Shown here in pieces: positions 24,802-32,336 of a stretch of DNA of 40,624 nt. Both the position numbers and the translations under genes were made by a program. The notes below the pieces were generated by a model. It worked only from the letters and a program-made list of their open reading frames with translations. It searched no databases and had not been told where the DNA came from. Each line of letters opens with the position of its first letter. The stretch's first letter is position 1. This DNA comes from JAXLQL01 sp046331625 (GTDB taxonomy: Bacteria > Acidobacteriota > Terriglobia > Bryobacterales > Bryobacteraceae), in contig JAXLQL010000046.1 in NCBI GenBank assembly GCA_046331625.1, positions 1 through 40,624 of the forward strand. Reading direction: 5' to 3'.

Positions 24802-26129
24802 ACTTCGTCACACGAAAGGCGCTGGCGCGCCGCACCTTTCTGCGCGGTATCGGAGTGGGCATGGCGCTGCCCGTGCTCGATTCGATGACGCCGGCCATGT
24901 CGGCGGCGGCCTCGTCTCCGGTGCGGCTCGCGTTCATCTACCACCCAGTGGGCATGATCATGGACCGCTGGACTCCCAAGAATGAAGGCGCGCTCGAGTT
25001 CACTCCCGCGATGAAGCCGCTCGAGCCGTTCCGCGAGAATTTGAACGTATTCACCGGCCTTGCGCAGGTGCAGGGGCGCGCTCTCGGCGATGGTCCGGGT
25101 GACCACGCACGCGAAGGCGCAACGTGGCTCACGGGCGTGCATCCCAGGCGTTCTGAGACCAACATCGGCTGCGGCATCTCAGCCGACCAGATCGCCGCGC
25201 GCGAGTTCGGAAAGCACACGCAGCTTGCATCGCTCGAGATCTCGCTCGAAGCTCCCGGCTTGGCTGGCGCCTGCGATCAAAACTACAGTTGCGCCTACAC
25301 GAACACGGTGTCGTGGAAGAGCGAGACCGTGCCGCTGCCCATGGAGTCAAACCCGCGGATCATCTTCGAGCGCCTCTTCGGCGAAGACGGGTCGAGCGAC
25401 GCCGCTTCTCGCCGCGCCGCCCTCGGACGCCAGCGCAGCATCCTGGACTACGTGGCCGGAAGCATCGATCGCCTGCAAACCGACCTCGGTTCGCGCGACC
25501 GCGCCAAGCTCAGCGAGTATCTCGACTCCATCCGTGACATCGAGCGCCGCATCCAAAAGGCCGAGCAGCAGAGCGCGGAAATGAAGCTCCCCGAGATGGC
25601 CCGCCCCACGGGCGCGCCGGACGCGTTCGAAGAGCATGCCCAGTTGATGATCGATCTCCAGGCCATCGCGTATCAGACCGACATGACCCGCGTGGTCGCG
25701 TTCATGTTTGGGCGCGCGGGCAGCAACCGGCCTTATCGCTCCATTGGCATATCCGACGGCCACCACTCGCTCACGCATCATATGAATGATCCGGAGAAGA
25801 TTGAGAAGGTGGCCAAGATCGACGTGCATCTGGTGAAGACGTTCGCGCAGTATCTCGACAAGATGCGATCCACGCCCGACGGCGCGGGCGGTACGCTGCT
25901 CGACAACATGATGATCTGCTACGGCAGCAGCCTCGGCGACGCCAATATCCACACGCATCACGACCTGCCGATCGCACTGGTGGCGGGCACGCGATTCTTC
26001 AAGGGCAATCGACACCTGCGCTACTCCACCGAGACTCCGCTCAACAACCTCTTCCTCAATATGCTCGCCAAAGCAGGCGTGCCGTGCGAGCGCTTCGGAG
26101 ACAGCACGGGTTTACTGGAGCGGCTCTGA
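24798..26129 (+). CDS. DUF1552 domain-containing protein with Tat-like signal
   Basis: A 443-residue protein starting with a twin-arginine-like leader (LARRTFLRGIGVGMALPVLD), so probably exported folded. Family landmarks are RLAFIYHPVGMIMDRWTP, GDHAREGATWLTGVHPRR, YRSIGISDGHHSLTHHMNDP and DNMMICYGSSLGDANIHTHH, which give the alkaline-phosphatase-like/DUF1501-related metal-site look of the family. Its enzymatic role is not established. It overlaps the DUF1592 gene by 4 bases (ATGA) and its TGA overlaps the ankyrin gene's ATG, so the three genes form one unit. Confidence 0.9.
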   Translation: MNFVTRKALARRTFLRGIGVGMALPVLDSMTPAMSAAASSPVRLAFIYHPVGMIMDRWTPKNEGALEFTPAMKPLEPFRENLNVFTGLAQVQGRALGDGPGDHAREGATWLTGVHPRRSETNIGCGISADQIAAREFGKHTQLASLEISLEAPGLAGACDQNYSCAYTNTVSWKSETVPLPMESNPRIIFERLFGEDGSSDAASRRAALGRQRSILDYVAGSIDRLQTDLGSRDRAKLSEYLDSIRDIERRIQKAEQQSAEMKLPEMARPTGAPDAFEEHAQLMIDLQAIAYQTDMTRVVAFMFGRAGSNRPYRSIGISDGHHSLTHHMNDPEKIEKVAKIDVHLVKTFAQYLDKMRSTPDGAGGTLLDNMMICYGSSLGDANIHTHHDLPIALVAGTRFFKGNRHLRYSTETPLNNLFLNMLAKAGVPCERFGDSTGLLERL

Positions 26130-27574
26130 TGCTTGTAGGGCGGGCTTTAGCCAGCGCGGGACTTTTAGTCCCGCTCGTAGGACGCTTGGTCTCTCGGGAT
26201 TGCGGCTCAGCCGCGATGTGGGGCAGGCTTCAGCCTGCGCGGGACTTCAGTCCCGCTCTGCTTCTCATACTCGCGCCGCTTCTCGCGGCCGCCCCCACCG
26301 GCGACCCTCGACTCATCGAAGCCGTCCAGCGCCGCGATCCACGCGCCGTCGAAGCTCTCCTCAAAGCCAAGTCCGATCCCAACTCCACCACCGGCGACGG
26401 CGCCAGCGCACTCGCCTGGGCCGTCCACATCGGCAACCGCAGGATGGCCGAACTTCTCCTCGCCTCCGGCGCCAAACCCGACGCGGCCAACGAGTACGGC
26501 GAGACTCCACTCACGCTCGCGTGCCTCAACGGCGATGGCGCGATGGTCGAGTCGCTGCTGAAGGCCGGTGCGAACGCGAAGTCCGCGCGCTGGAACGGCG
26601 AGACCGCGCTCATGATCGCGGCGGGCGCGGGTTCGGTGGATGCCGTGAAGTCCCTCATCGCGCACGGCGCCGAAGTCAACGTAGCCGAGAGCCGCAAGAA
26701 GCAAACCGCGCTCATGTGGGCCGCCGCCGAAGGCCACGCTCCCGTGGTGCGCGCGCTGCTCGAAAAGGGCGCAGATCCCAACGCGCGTTCCGCCGCCGGA
26801 TTTTCTCCGCTCCTGTTCGCCGCGATCAAGAACGATACTGCATCAGTGAAAGCCCTGCTCGACGCCAAAGTGGACCCGAACGAGAACCCCAAAGGCGTGG
26901 CCCCTCCGTTGCTCGCCGCGGCTTCGAATCGCGGTACGCAGTCGGCGATCGCGCTCGTGGAAGCTGGCGCGAATCCGAACGTGGCTGACCAGGCAAGCGG
27001 CAACACACCGCTCCATCTCGCCGCGCAAAACGGCGACATCCCCCTCGCCAAGGCTCTGCTCGCCAAGGGCGCGTCGATCGAAGCGCGCACCGCTAACATT
27101 CCGCAGCGCGGCTTCTTCCGTATCCCCGTCGGCCAGACGCCACTGTTCCTCGCCGCCCGTGCCGGACATATAGAAATGATGCGACTGCTGCTCGAGTCCG
27201 GCGCCGATCCCAAGTCGAAGGCGCCCGACGGCGGTTCGTTCCTGATGGCCTCGGTGGGCAGCGCGAAGGTGGAAGCGGTCCGTTTCGCGTATCAATATGA
27301 CAATGACGTAAAGGTGGCTACGAGCGATGGCGCCACGTTGATGCACGCCTCGGTCACCGGCACGTCAAACGGCGCGATGCTCGATGCGCAGTTGCGCGTG
27401 TGCGAGGTGATTCAGTTCCTCGCCGGCAAAGGCGCTCCGCTCGACGAGAAGAACGCGACGGGCCGCACGCCGATCGATATCGCCGACATTCTGCCGATCG
27501 ACAAGGCCGTGGACCTGCTGACCAAGTTGATCCTCGACAGCGGGGCCAAGCCGAAATCGCCGTCGAAGCGCTAG
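26129..27574 (+). CDS. Exported ankyrin-repeat protein
   Basis: A 481-residue protein with about ten ankyrin repeats from residue 55 to the end, for example GETPLTLACLNGDGAMVESL, KQTALMWAAAEGHAPVVRAL and GNTPLHLAAQNGDIPLAKAL. A signal-peptide-like hydrophobic run (ALLLILAPLLAAAP) precedes them, so a periplasmic or extracytoplasmic protein-binding role is likely. ATG 26129 overlaps the DUF1552 stop (TGATG) and has GGAG 8 bases upstream. The first 43 codons lie in palindromic repeat DNA (26141-26256), so the N-terminus is unlike normal family members. ATG 26216 is an alternative that gives a conventional 25-residue signal peptide but has no ribosome site. Confidence 0.85.
   Translation: MLVGRALASAGLLVPLVGRLVSRDCGSAAMWGRLQPARDFSPALLLILAPLLAAAPTGDPRLIEAVQRRDPRAVEALLKAKSDPNSTTGDGASALAWAVHIGNRRMAELLLASGAKPDAANEYGETPLTLACLNGDGAMVESLLKAGANAKSARWNGETALMIAAGAGSVDAVKSLIAHGAEVNVAESRKKQTALMWAAAEGHAPVVRALLEKGADPNARSAAGFSPLLFAAIKNDTASVKALLDAKVDPNENPKGVAPPLLAAASNRGTQSAIALVEAGANPNVADQASGNTPLHLAAQNGDIPLAKALLAKGASIEARTANIPQRGFFRIPVGQTPLFLAARAGHIEMMRLLLESGADPKSKAPDGGSFLMASVGSAKVEAVRFAYQYDNDVKVATSDGATLMHASVTGTSNGAMLDAQLRVCEVIQFLAGKGAPLDEKNATGRTPIDIADILPIDKAVDLLTKLILDSGAKPKSPSKR
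26141..26256. repeat. Two copies of a double-hairpin palindromic repeat
   Basis: Two related units, each made of two adjacent hairpins. Unit 1 (26141-26174) has GGCT/AGCC, then GCGGGACT (26156-26163) and AGTCCCGC (26167-26174). Unit 2 (26223-26256) has GCAGGCT/AGCCTGC (26223-26238), then GCGGGACT (26239-26246) and AGTCCCGC (26249-26256). A third palindrome, GCGGCT/AGCCGC, lies between them at 26202-26214. The design resembles a dispersed REP-like element. It is translated as the N-terminus of the ankyrin protein. Confidence 0.75.
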
Positions 27575-27599
27575 ATCCGCCCGTGATCGCACGCTACGC

Positions 27600-27605
27600 C
27601 ATAAT
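27600..27605 (+). promoter_or_regulatory. CATAAT -10-like box before the HEPN-pair
   Basis: CATAAT ends 6 bases before the GTG start at 27612. A GGAGG at 27606-27610 is only one base from that start, too close for normal ribosome binding. A leaderless message is a reasonable reading. Confidence 0.4.
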
Positions 27606-27611
27606 GGAGGC

Positions 27612-27920
27612 GTGTATATCGCAAGGGCGTTCTCTCACAAGACCGAGTTTTACGAGGCTATCGACCGAGTCCCGCTATCGCCTCTCGTCCTTAGCGTGAC
27701 GTCAAGGCTCGGCACGGACTGGAGTGGCGAGTCGGCAGTCTTCTTCCAGGTTGTGCTCGACGATTCAGTTCCGAGAGGGGATCTGCTTGCTCTGACGAAG
27801 CAAGTGCGGCTCGCCATCGTCCTACAGGTACGCCCCTTGGAGGAGTGGGATGTGCTGCCATACTTCGACTTCATCACCCAAAGCGAGCACGCCAAGATGA
27901 AGGAACCAGCCTGGGTGTGA
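27612..27920 (+). CDS. Uncharacterised small protein, partner of the HEPN-like gene
   Basis: A 102-residue acidic cytoplasmic protein starting with GTG. It has an alpha/beta look: a helix near residues 10-18, strand LVLSVTSRLGTDWSGESAVF, strand FQVVLDDSVPRGDLLALTKQ, a helix, then VRPLEEWDVLPYFDFITQSE. I do not recognise a named domain. The order strand-helix-strand with DxSGExAVFF recalls a reduced nucleotidyltransferase-like or ferredoxin-like fold, but the GSX10DXD signature of MNT antitoxins is absent. It is 6 bases upstream of the HEPN-like gene and surely co-transcribed with it. Confidence 0.7.
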   Translation: MYIARAFSHKTEFYEAIDRVPLSPLVLSVTSRLGTDWSGESAVFFQVVLDDSVPRGDLLALTKQVRLAIVLQVRPLEEWDVLPYFDFITQSEHAKMKEPAWV

Positions 27921-27926
27921 TAGGCG

Positions 27927-28484
27927 ATGGCCTACCCAGAGGATCTTCTTAACTTAGCTCGAGAGTTGGTGCAGCTTCACCCCGCTGAGGCACACCAACC
28001 CAGCCTCCGCCGCGCGATTTCAACTGGATACTACGCACTCTTTCATCTGCTGATCTCCGATGCCGTGGCCACCTGCACCGATCAGCGCTTTCGCGCATTA
28101 TTGGCCCGGGTCTTCGATCATGGGCCGATGAAGCAGGCGTGTGACAAAGCCATGTCGGAGGTGGGCGAGTTCTTCAAACAACGACCCCAGGAAGGACCGG
28201 ATCGCACCCTCAGATATCACCTCTTCAATGTCGCGGAAACGTTCTCACAGGCCCAGCAGGACCGTTTCGAAGCGGACTACAACCTCCTGAGAGAGTGGCA
28301 GCCTATGCATGTGCTGCTCTCGCTCGAGTGCATAGCTGACGCGTTCCAGAGTTGGACATTGATCCGCGACGAGCCTCTGGCCCGAGACTTCCTTGCTTCA
28401 ATGTTGCCGAGCAAGGAGCGCAAGCAGGGTGAAAAGCCGCGCGCCAGAGCGCGGCCAACTCTCACTGACAACCCGGAGCCGTAG
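27927..28484 (+). CDS. HEPN-like helical protein
   Basis: A 185-residue all-helical protein. SLRRAISTGYYALFHLLISD (27-46) is the hallmark first part of HEPN-type proteins. A second feature, RTLRYH (93-98), fits the Rx4H ribonuclease motif of active HEPN toxins, in a helix after the family's usual middle loop. The C-terminal 25 residues are basic and probably disordered. HEPN proteins often work as RNA-cleaving toxins or as scaffolds in defence islands. Which applies here depends on whether the Rx4H is aligned with the true catalytic site, which I cannot test. The ATG follows the partner gene after 6 bases; base composition is slightly less GC-rich than the neighbours. Confidence 0.75.
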   Translation: MAYPEDLLNLARELVQLHPAEAHQPSLRRAISTGYYALFHLLISDAVATCTDQRFRALLARVFDHGPMKQACDKAMSEVGEFFKQRPQEGPDRTLRYHLFNVAETFSQAQQDRFEADYNLLREWQPMHVLLSLECIADAFQSWTLIRDEPLARDFLASMLPSKERKQGEKPRARARPTLTDNPEP

Positions 28485-28508
28485 GCGAGACACGCTGGTC
28501 CTCCCACC

Positions 28509-29003
28509 ATGATCCGCGAAGAGACCTCGGTCATCCACTCCGCGATCCGTCAAATCCACGAAGCCGCTTTCAAGCGAGCGGACGAAGCGGATCTCGTCGA
28601 TCGCTTGCGCGCAAACGGAGCGATCCTGCTATCCCTCGTCGCCGAGTTGGAAGGCGAAGCCGCCGGCTCTGTCATCTTCAGTCGCATGACCATCGAGACC
28701 CCGTCCGCCTGCATCGACGCCGTAGCGCTCGCGCCGGTGGCCGTGCTCCCCGAGCACCAACGCACCGGTGTCGGCTCCGAACTCATCCGCAGCGGACTCG
28801 ACATCCTTCGCCAACGCGGAGAACGAATCGTCATCGTCCTCGGCCATCCCGAATACTATCCGCGCTTCGGATTCTCTGTCGAGGCCGCCGCAGCGCTCGA
28901 CAGCCCCTTCCCGCGCCACGCGTTCATGGCTCTGGAACTCGTGCCGGGCGCGCTCGATGGAGTCCGCGGCCGCGTTCGCTACCCACCCGCCTTCGGACTC
29001 TGA
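28509..29003 (+). CDS. GNAT family N-acetyltransferase (YhbS-like)
   Basis: A 164-residue acyl-CoA-dependent acetyltransferase. The acetyl-CoA pyrophosphate loop is PEHQRTGVGSELI (81-93), an (R/Q)xxGxG/A motif. IVLGHPEYYPRFGFSVEAAA is the characteristic block of the YhbS/N-acetyltransferase-predicted group, and VAELEGEAAGSVIFSRM is the preceding beta pair. The substrate is unknown. It starts 24 bases after the HEPN-like gene and may share its transcript. Confidence 0.85.
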   Translation: MIREETSVIHSAIRQIHEAAFKRADEADLVDRLRANGAILLSLVAELEGEAAGSVIFSRMTIETPSACIDAVALAPVAVLPEHQRTGVGSELIRSGLDILRQRGERIVIVLGHPEYYPRFGFSVEAAAALDSPFPRHAFMALELVPGALDGVRGRVRYPPAFGL

Positions 29004-29019
29004 GAGAGACTGAAAGAAC

Positions 29020-29744
29020 TTGCAGCAACTCGAACAACTCTACGAACACGTCCGCGCGCAACTTCCAGCGGAGCCTGAGGAGCACGTGCTCCTGAACAGG
29101 GACATGTTCCCTACGCCACCAGATGAAGTCGGCACCGCGCATCTGAAAGTGGTGCCGTGGCGGCTTGGCCACATTTATTCCGACTCGAGCCGCTATGATC
29201 TGATCAACTTCTTCGCCGACAAGGACACGTACCGCCGCCTCGGGCTGCTGTTCCTCGCCGTCGCCTTCCGCCCCAACCACCGGACCGTCCTCCATCTCCG
29301 TCATCCCGAGGCCGAGGTCTCGAAACTGCGCATCGAGTGCTGGGCCCCGGCGGCAGATGAGCGCCTGCAGGTTTCGCCTGCTCGCCGTTGGCATTCGGCT
29401 ATCGAGCCTCGCCCGTCGAGCCCAACCACCCTCTGTGGCGCGAAGAGTGGCGGATCGATGGCCCGGCGCTCAAATACTGTGGGCGCGGAGGTTGCTCGCT
29501 TCCGCACTTCGACTTGACCAACGAACGTGGAGGCTGCGCCAACCAACCAGAATTCGCGGCTCGCAACATCGTCGACTGCTCGCGGGATCGGAACGCAACC
29601 GCAACACTCGCCACGCTCCTGCTCGACATCGGCCTACCGCAAACCGAACTGGTAGAGTTCTGTCTCGAAGGCCCGGCGGGCAACTGGAGCGTCGATATCG
29701 GCAGCGCCGAAGCGAGGTTTTGGCTCGGATATGACTATCAATGA
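29020..29744 (+). pseudogene. Unknown protein, reading frame shifted once
   Basis: Two overlapping frames together make one protein of about 241 residues. The first begins with TTG 29020 and carries MQQLEQLYEHVRAQL to HPEAEVSKLRIECWAPAA. The second picks up near 29385 with AFGYRASPVEPNHPLW and ends at 29744 with SAEARFWLGYDYQ. The junction must be in about 29355-29390, since the second frame has a stop at 29358. Both parts look like real protein (the second has CGRGGCSLPHF with paired Cys), which suggests a single recent indel or a sequence error. I do not recognise the family. It starts 16 bases after the acetyltransferase. Confidence 0.55.
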
Positions 29745-29766
29745 CGGCGGTCACCCGAGAGCGAAC

Positions 29767-31065
29767 TCACCCCTTGATATCGTCCTTCGCGAGATCCCAC
29801 TCCACCATCCGCCGTTCCCGCGCCGACAAGTTCACCATGTGCGCGCACCCAGCCGACCGGTGCCCCACCGTCGCGTCTTCCCAGTGTCCCTTCCGCGTGC
29901 GGATCCCGTTCACCCAGGCCTGCAAATGCGGCACCGTCATGTCCACGCCTAGCTGCTGCAGCTTCTCCACTGTACCTACGAGTTTTTGCTTGTGCCCGCC
30001 AACCAGCTCCGCCTGCCGCACCTTCGGATCCTTCCAGTACGCATCCTCGAGCCGCCGCGGCCAACTCTCCACAATCCAACGGTTGTCTTCGTACGCGCGC
30101 TCCGGATAGAACGTCAAGTCGCTCGCCAACTCGAGGCTTCCTTCCGTTCCCAGGATCTGGAACGAACCCTCGCCGCTGATCTGGTTGTTGAACGTCGAGC
30201 TCAAGTTCACTACGAACCCCTCGGGATACTCGAGGATCGCGTTCAACGTATCGGGCACATCGCGGCTGTCCTTCCAGCGATAGAGCTGCCCCATCGCCAT
30301 CACCTTCGCCGGAACCTTCGCATTCATGAGGAAGTGAATCGTCGTGCACAGGTGCACGAAGAGGTCCGTCGCGATCCCGCCCGAGTAGTCCTGATAACAG
30401 CGCCAGCGGAAGAAGCGCTCGAGGCTGAAGTCGTGCTTCTTCGCCGGACCCTGGAACATGTCCCAGTTCACCGTCTGCGGCGATGCATCCGGCGGAATCG
30501 GATAGATCCACGCGCCCGACGCGGTGTTCCGGCTGTACGCCGCCCGGATCATCGTCACGCGACCGAGCTTTCCTGTTTGAATCATTTGCTTGGCGCGATG
30601 TTGTACCGCCGAGCTGCAAACCTGGCTGCCCACCTGCACGATCTTGCCCGCCGCCTTCGCCGCCGCGATGATCTCGAGCCCCTCGGCGGAGCGGAACGTG
30701 AGCGGCTTTTCGCAATAAACGTCTTTACCCGCTGCGATCGCGTCAAGCACCATCTGCTTGTGCCAGTGGTCCGGCGTCACCACCATCACCGCGTCGATCG
30801 ACTTGTCCGCCAGCGCCTCGCGATAGTCCTTCATGCGGCGCGCCTGTTTTCCGCAGCGATCCTGCGCGCGCTCGGCGCGGCCGTCATAGGCGTCCACCAC
30901 CGCCGTAATCTCGGCGCCGCCGGCCGTGTAGAGGTGGCGCATCAACTCGTGCGAGCGCGCCCCGCATCCGATCACCGCTACCCGAACGCGATCATTCGCG
31001 GCGAACGCCGGAGTCACGGCGGCGATGCCGGCTCCTTGCAGAAAGGTCCGTCGTGTGTGTGGCAT
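29767..31065 (-). CDS. Gfo/Idh/MocA family oxidoreductase with Tat-type signal
   Basis: A 432-residue NAD(P)-dependent oxidoreductase of the exported type common in Acidobacteriota, Planctomycetota and Bacteroidota. The N-terminus MPHTRRTFLQGAGIAAVTPA is a twin-arginine leader. The Rossmann motif is VAVIGCGARSHE (29-40) and the family motif is YCEKPLTF with Glu-Lys-Pro at 119-121. GGIATDLFVHLCTTIHFLMN carries the second-domain His/Asp site. Such proteins act on sugars or glycosides. The frame is open up to 31338 but that part is Arg-rich antisense-like sequence; ATG 31065, directly before the signal, is the clear start. Its 3' end faces the frameshifted gene at 29744. Confidence 0.88.
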   Translation of the reverse strand: MPHTRRTFLQGAGIAAVTPAFAANDRVRVAVIGCGARSHELMRHLYTAGGAEITAVVDAYDGRAERAQDRCGKQARRMKDYREALADKSIDAVMVVTPDHWHKQMVLDAIAAGKDVYCEKPLTFRSAEGLEIIAAAKAAGKIVQVGSQVCSSAVQHRAKQMIQTGKLGRVTMIRAAYSRNTASGAWIYPIPPDASPQTVNWDMFQGPAKKHDFSLERFFRWRCYQDYSGGIATDLFVHLCTTIHFLMNAKVPAKVMAMGQLYRWKDSRDVPDTLNAILEYPEGFVVNLSSTFNNQISGEGSFQILGTEGSLELASDLTFYPERAYEDNRWIVESWPRRLEDAYWKDPKVRQAELVGGHKQKLVGTVEKLQQLGVDMTVPHLQAWVNGIRTRKGHWEDATVGHRSAGCAHMVNLSARERRMVEWDLAKDDIKG

Positions 31066-31073
31066 CTTTCTAT

Positions 31074-31114
31074 TCTCGCTCTTGTCGCGGAGTCCGGCGC
31101 AAGAGCAAGCGAGA
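31074..31114. other. Long imperfect hairpin before the oxidoreductase start
   Basis: TCTCGCTCTTG (31074-31084) pairs with CAAGAGC (31100-31106) and GCGAGA (31109-31114), giving an 11-base stem with a small bulge and a 15-base GC-rich loop. On the minus strand it lies 8 bases before ATG 31065 with no T-tract. It may limit read-through from the upstream small genes or shape the oxidoreductase leader. Confidence 0.4.
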
Positions 31115-31124
31115 GCCAGAGGTG

Positions 31125-31538
31125 TCAGACCGACCGGCTGGACCCTACGGGCTCCGGTGCTGCTTCCCCCGAGGCGATCTCCGCGAAGTCGGAGGGATAG
31201 CCGCCACGAAGACGGAAGAAGATCGTATCGCCGTCGTAGACCTGGACGTGGTGGATCGCAGGTAGGCGTCCCCCGCCTACGGCCACAAGGTGGAGGCCCA
31301 GATCTTCGACCTCTTGCTCTATCTCGTTCACGGCGCACATCACGTTGGCGTCGATTGCTTCGTCGAGATCGCGAAACAGCGCCCGGACTGACTCGAACCC
31401 GGCAAACCGTTCCAGCTTCCCGAAAACTCGGTCCCCATCGACGCGGTCGATGCGAACGCTACCGAGCCGAACTCCCGAGTAGTCGGCGAGGGAGCAGTTC
31501 GCTCCAGGCCGCAACTCGATCAGGCTATGTTCGTGCAT
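31125..31538 (-). CDS. Uncharacterised 137-residue protein
   Basis: A small protein with an alternating beta/alpha pattern: YSGVRLGSVRIDRVDGDRVF, then an Asp/Glu-rich helix SVRALFRDLDEAIDANVMCA with NEIEQEVEDLGLHLVAV, and a final strand pair PAIHHVQVYDGDTIFFRLRG. The lack of signal or membrane segment suggests a cytoplasmic protein. I cannot assign a named family, though the helix plus HDVQI(Y/W)-type ending looks like a widespread uncharacterised group. The start overlaps the end of the upstream 149-residue gene by 19 bases. It is the last of four or five co-directional genes after the amidase. Confidence 0.65.
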   Translation of the reverse strand: MHEHSLIELRPGANCSLADYSGVRLGSVRIDRVDGDRVFGKLERFAGFESVRALFRDLDEAIDANVMCAVNEIEQEVEDLGLHLVAVGGGRLPAIHHVQVYDGDTIFFRLRGGYPSDFAEIASGEAAPEPVGSSRSV

Positions 31539-31969
31539 TTGAGGATGCTCGCCAATATTTTAGCGTTTTCGTCCGTCCATTCGCCGTCGGGCCTGTAGAC
31601 TGTGGCGTGGTTCGCAGTCGTGAATGTCGGGTCGTGCACCACTTCGAATCCAGCATCACGCAATTCCTTGACAGACGCCGTGCCCACTGAGGTGTACTGC
31701 CTTTTCGGATATTTTGAGTGGTGCTCGTCAGCGGCCCGCTTCGCAGCCTCCGCCCTCGAAGTCGACCCCTCATACGTTGCCAGAAGCGAGAAGCCCGATT
31801 CTTTCTTTCCGGTCTGGTTGACGTGATTGACGGACGTCTCCTTGTTTCTGGGCCGACAATTCTCAGGCGTGCATGGACCCAACCGATGCACCAGCGTATC
31901 GTCCGGCAACGGATCGCCCCGCCGCACGGGACAAGGGCCGCCGGCCGCGCCGGGATCCCGTTCAGCCAT
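31520..31969 (-). CDS. Uncharacterised 149-residue protein
   Basis: ATG 31969 overlaps the preceding stop by 8 bases (ATGGCTGA). Residues 1-55 are Pro/Gly/Cys-rich and look unstructured. Residues about 56-149 form a compact alpha/beta segment: ESGFSLLATYEGSTSRAEAA, then the charged helix AKRAADEHHSKYPKRQ, TSVGTASVKELRDAGFEVVH and ATVYRPDGEWTDENAK. No named domain is recognised. The Cys residues (CTPENC) in the linker could bind metal, which is only a guess. It is sandwiched between two other small unknown genes with overlaps at both ends, so it is expected to work with them. Confidence 0.6.
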   Translation of the reverse strand: MAERDPGAAGGPCPVRRGDPLPDDTLVHRLGPCTPENCRPRNKETSVNHVNQTGKKESGFSLLATYEGSTSRAEAAKRAADEHHSKYPKRQYTSVGTASVKELRDAGFEVVHDPTFTTANHATVYRPDGEWTDENAKILASILKCTNIA

Positions 31970-32336
31970 CCCAAGCGTCCCAATCGTACCGGCGGCGGAT
32001 CCCTTCCCACTCCTCCTCACCGACCTCGCTCAGCACTCTCTCCCAGCGCTCCTCGGCCGTCCCCACCGTATCCCCCAGTACCCTCCGCACCTGCTCGCTC
32101 TGATCGAAGTTCGGCGCGAACCGGAACATCGCCCCCACAAATCCCGCGATCGAAGACTCCGCTTCCAGCCCATGGCTTATCGCGCGCTTCATGCCCGCCG
32201 CCACCAGCTTCTCCAAAGCATCGTCCGGCAGCTTGCGGACGATCGATACTCGATTCCCCACCCGCACCACGCAGTCGCCGTGATGATCGCGCACATGGTT
32301 CGCCAATCGCGTGGCGAAGGTGGGCTGCTCGCTCAC
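31962..32336 (-). CDS. Uncharacterised helical 124-residue protein
   Basis: GTG 32336 overlaps the amidase stop (GTGA). The protein is helical: MKRAISHGLEAESSIAGFVG, then MFRFAPNFDQSEQVRRVLGD and ERWERVLSEVGEEEWEGIRR, ending in a Trp/Asp-rich YDWDAWDG. The sequence of an Ala/Gly helix, a short aromatic FxxxPxFD segment and an ER(W/M) helix resembles small proteins encoded beside polymorphic-toxin or type VI effector genes. That is recollection, not a search, so I leave function open. The frame stays open to 32564 upstream under the amidase gene, but that part is antisense-like. Confidence 0.6.
   Translation of the reverse strand: MSEQPTFATRLANHVRDHHGDCVVRVGNRVSIVRKLPDDALEKLVAAGMKRAISHGLEAESSIAGFVGAMFRFAPNFDQSEQVRRVLGDTVGTAEERWERVLSEVGEEEWEGIRRRYDWDAWDG

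Noticed and set aside
26141..26256. Palindromic repeats as an intrinsic terminator of the DUF1592/DUF1552 operon
   Set aside because: There is no T-tract after the hairpins, and the ankyrin gene start overlaps the DUF1552 stop, so transcription must continue.
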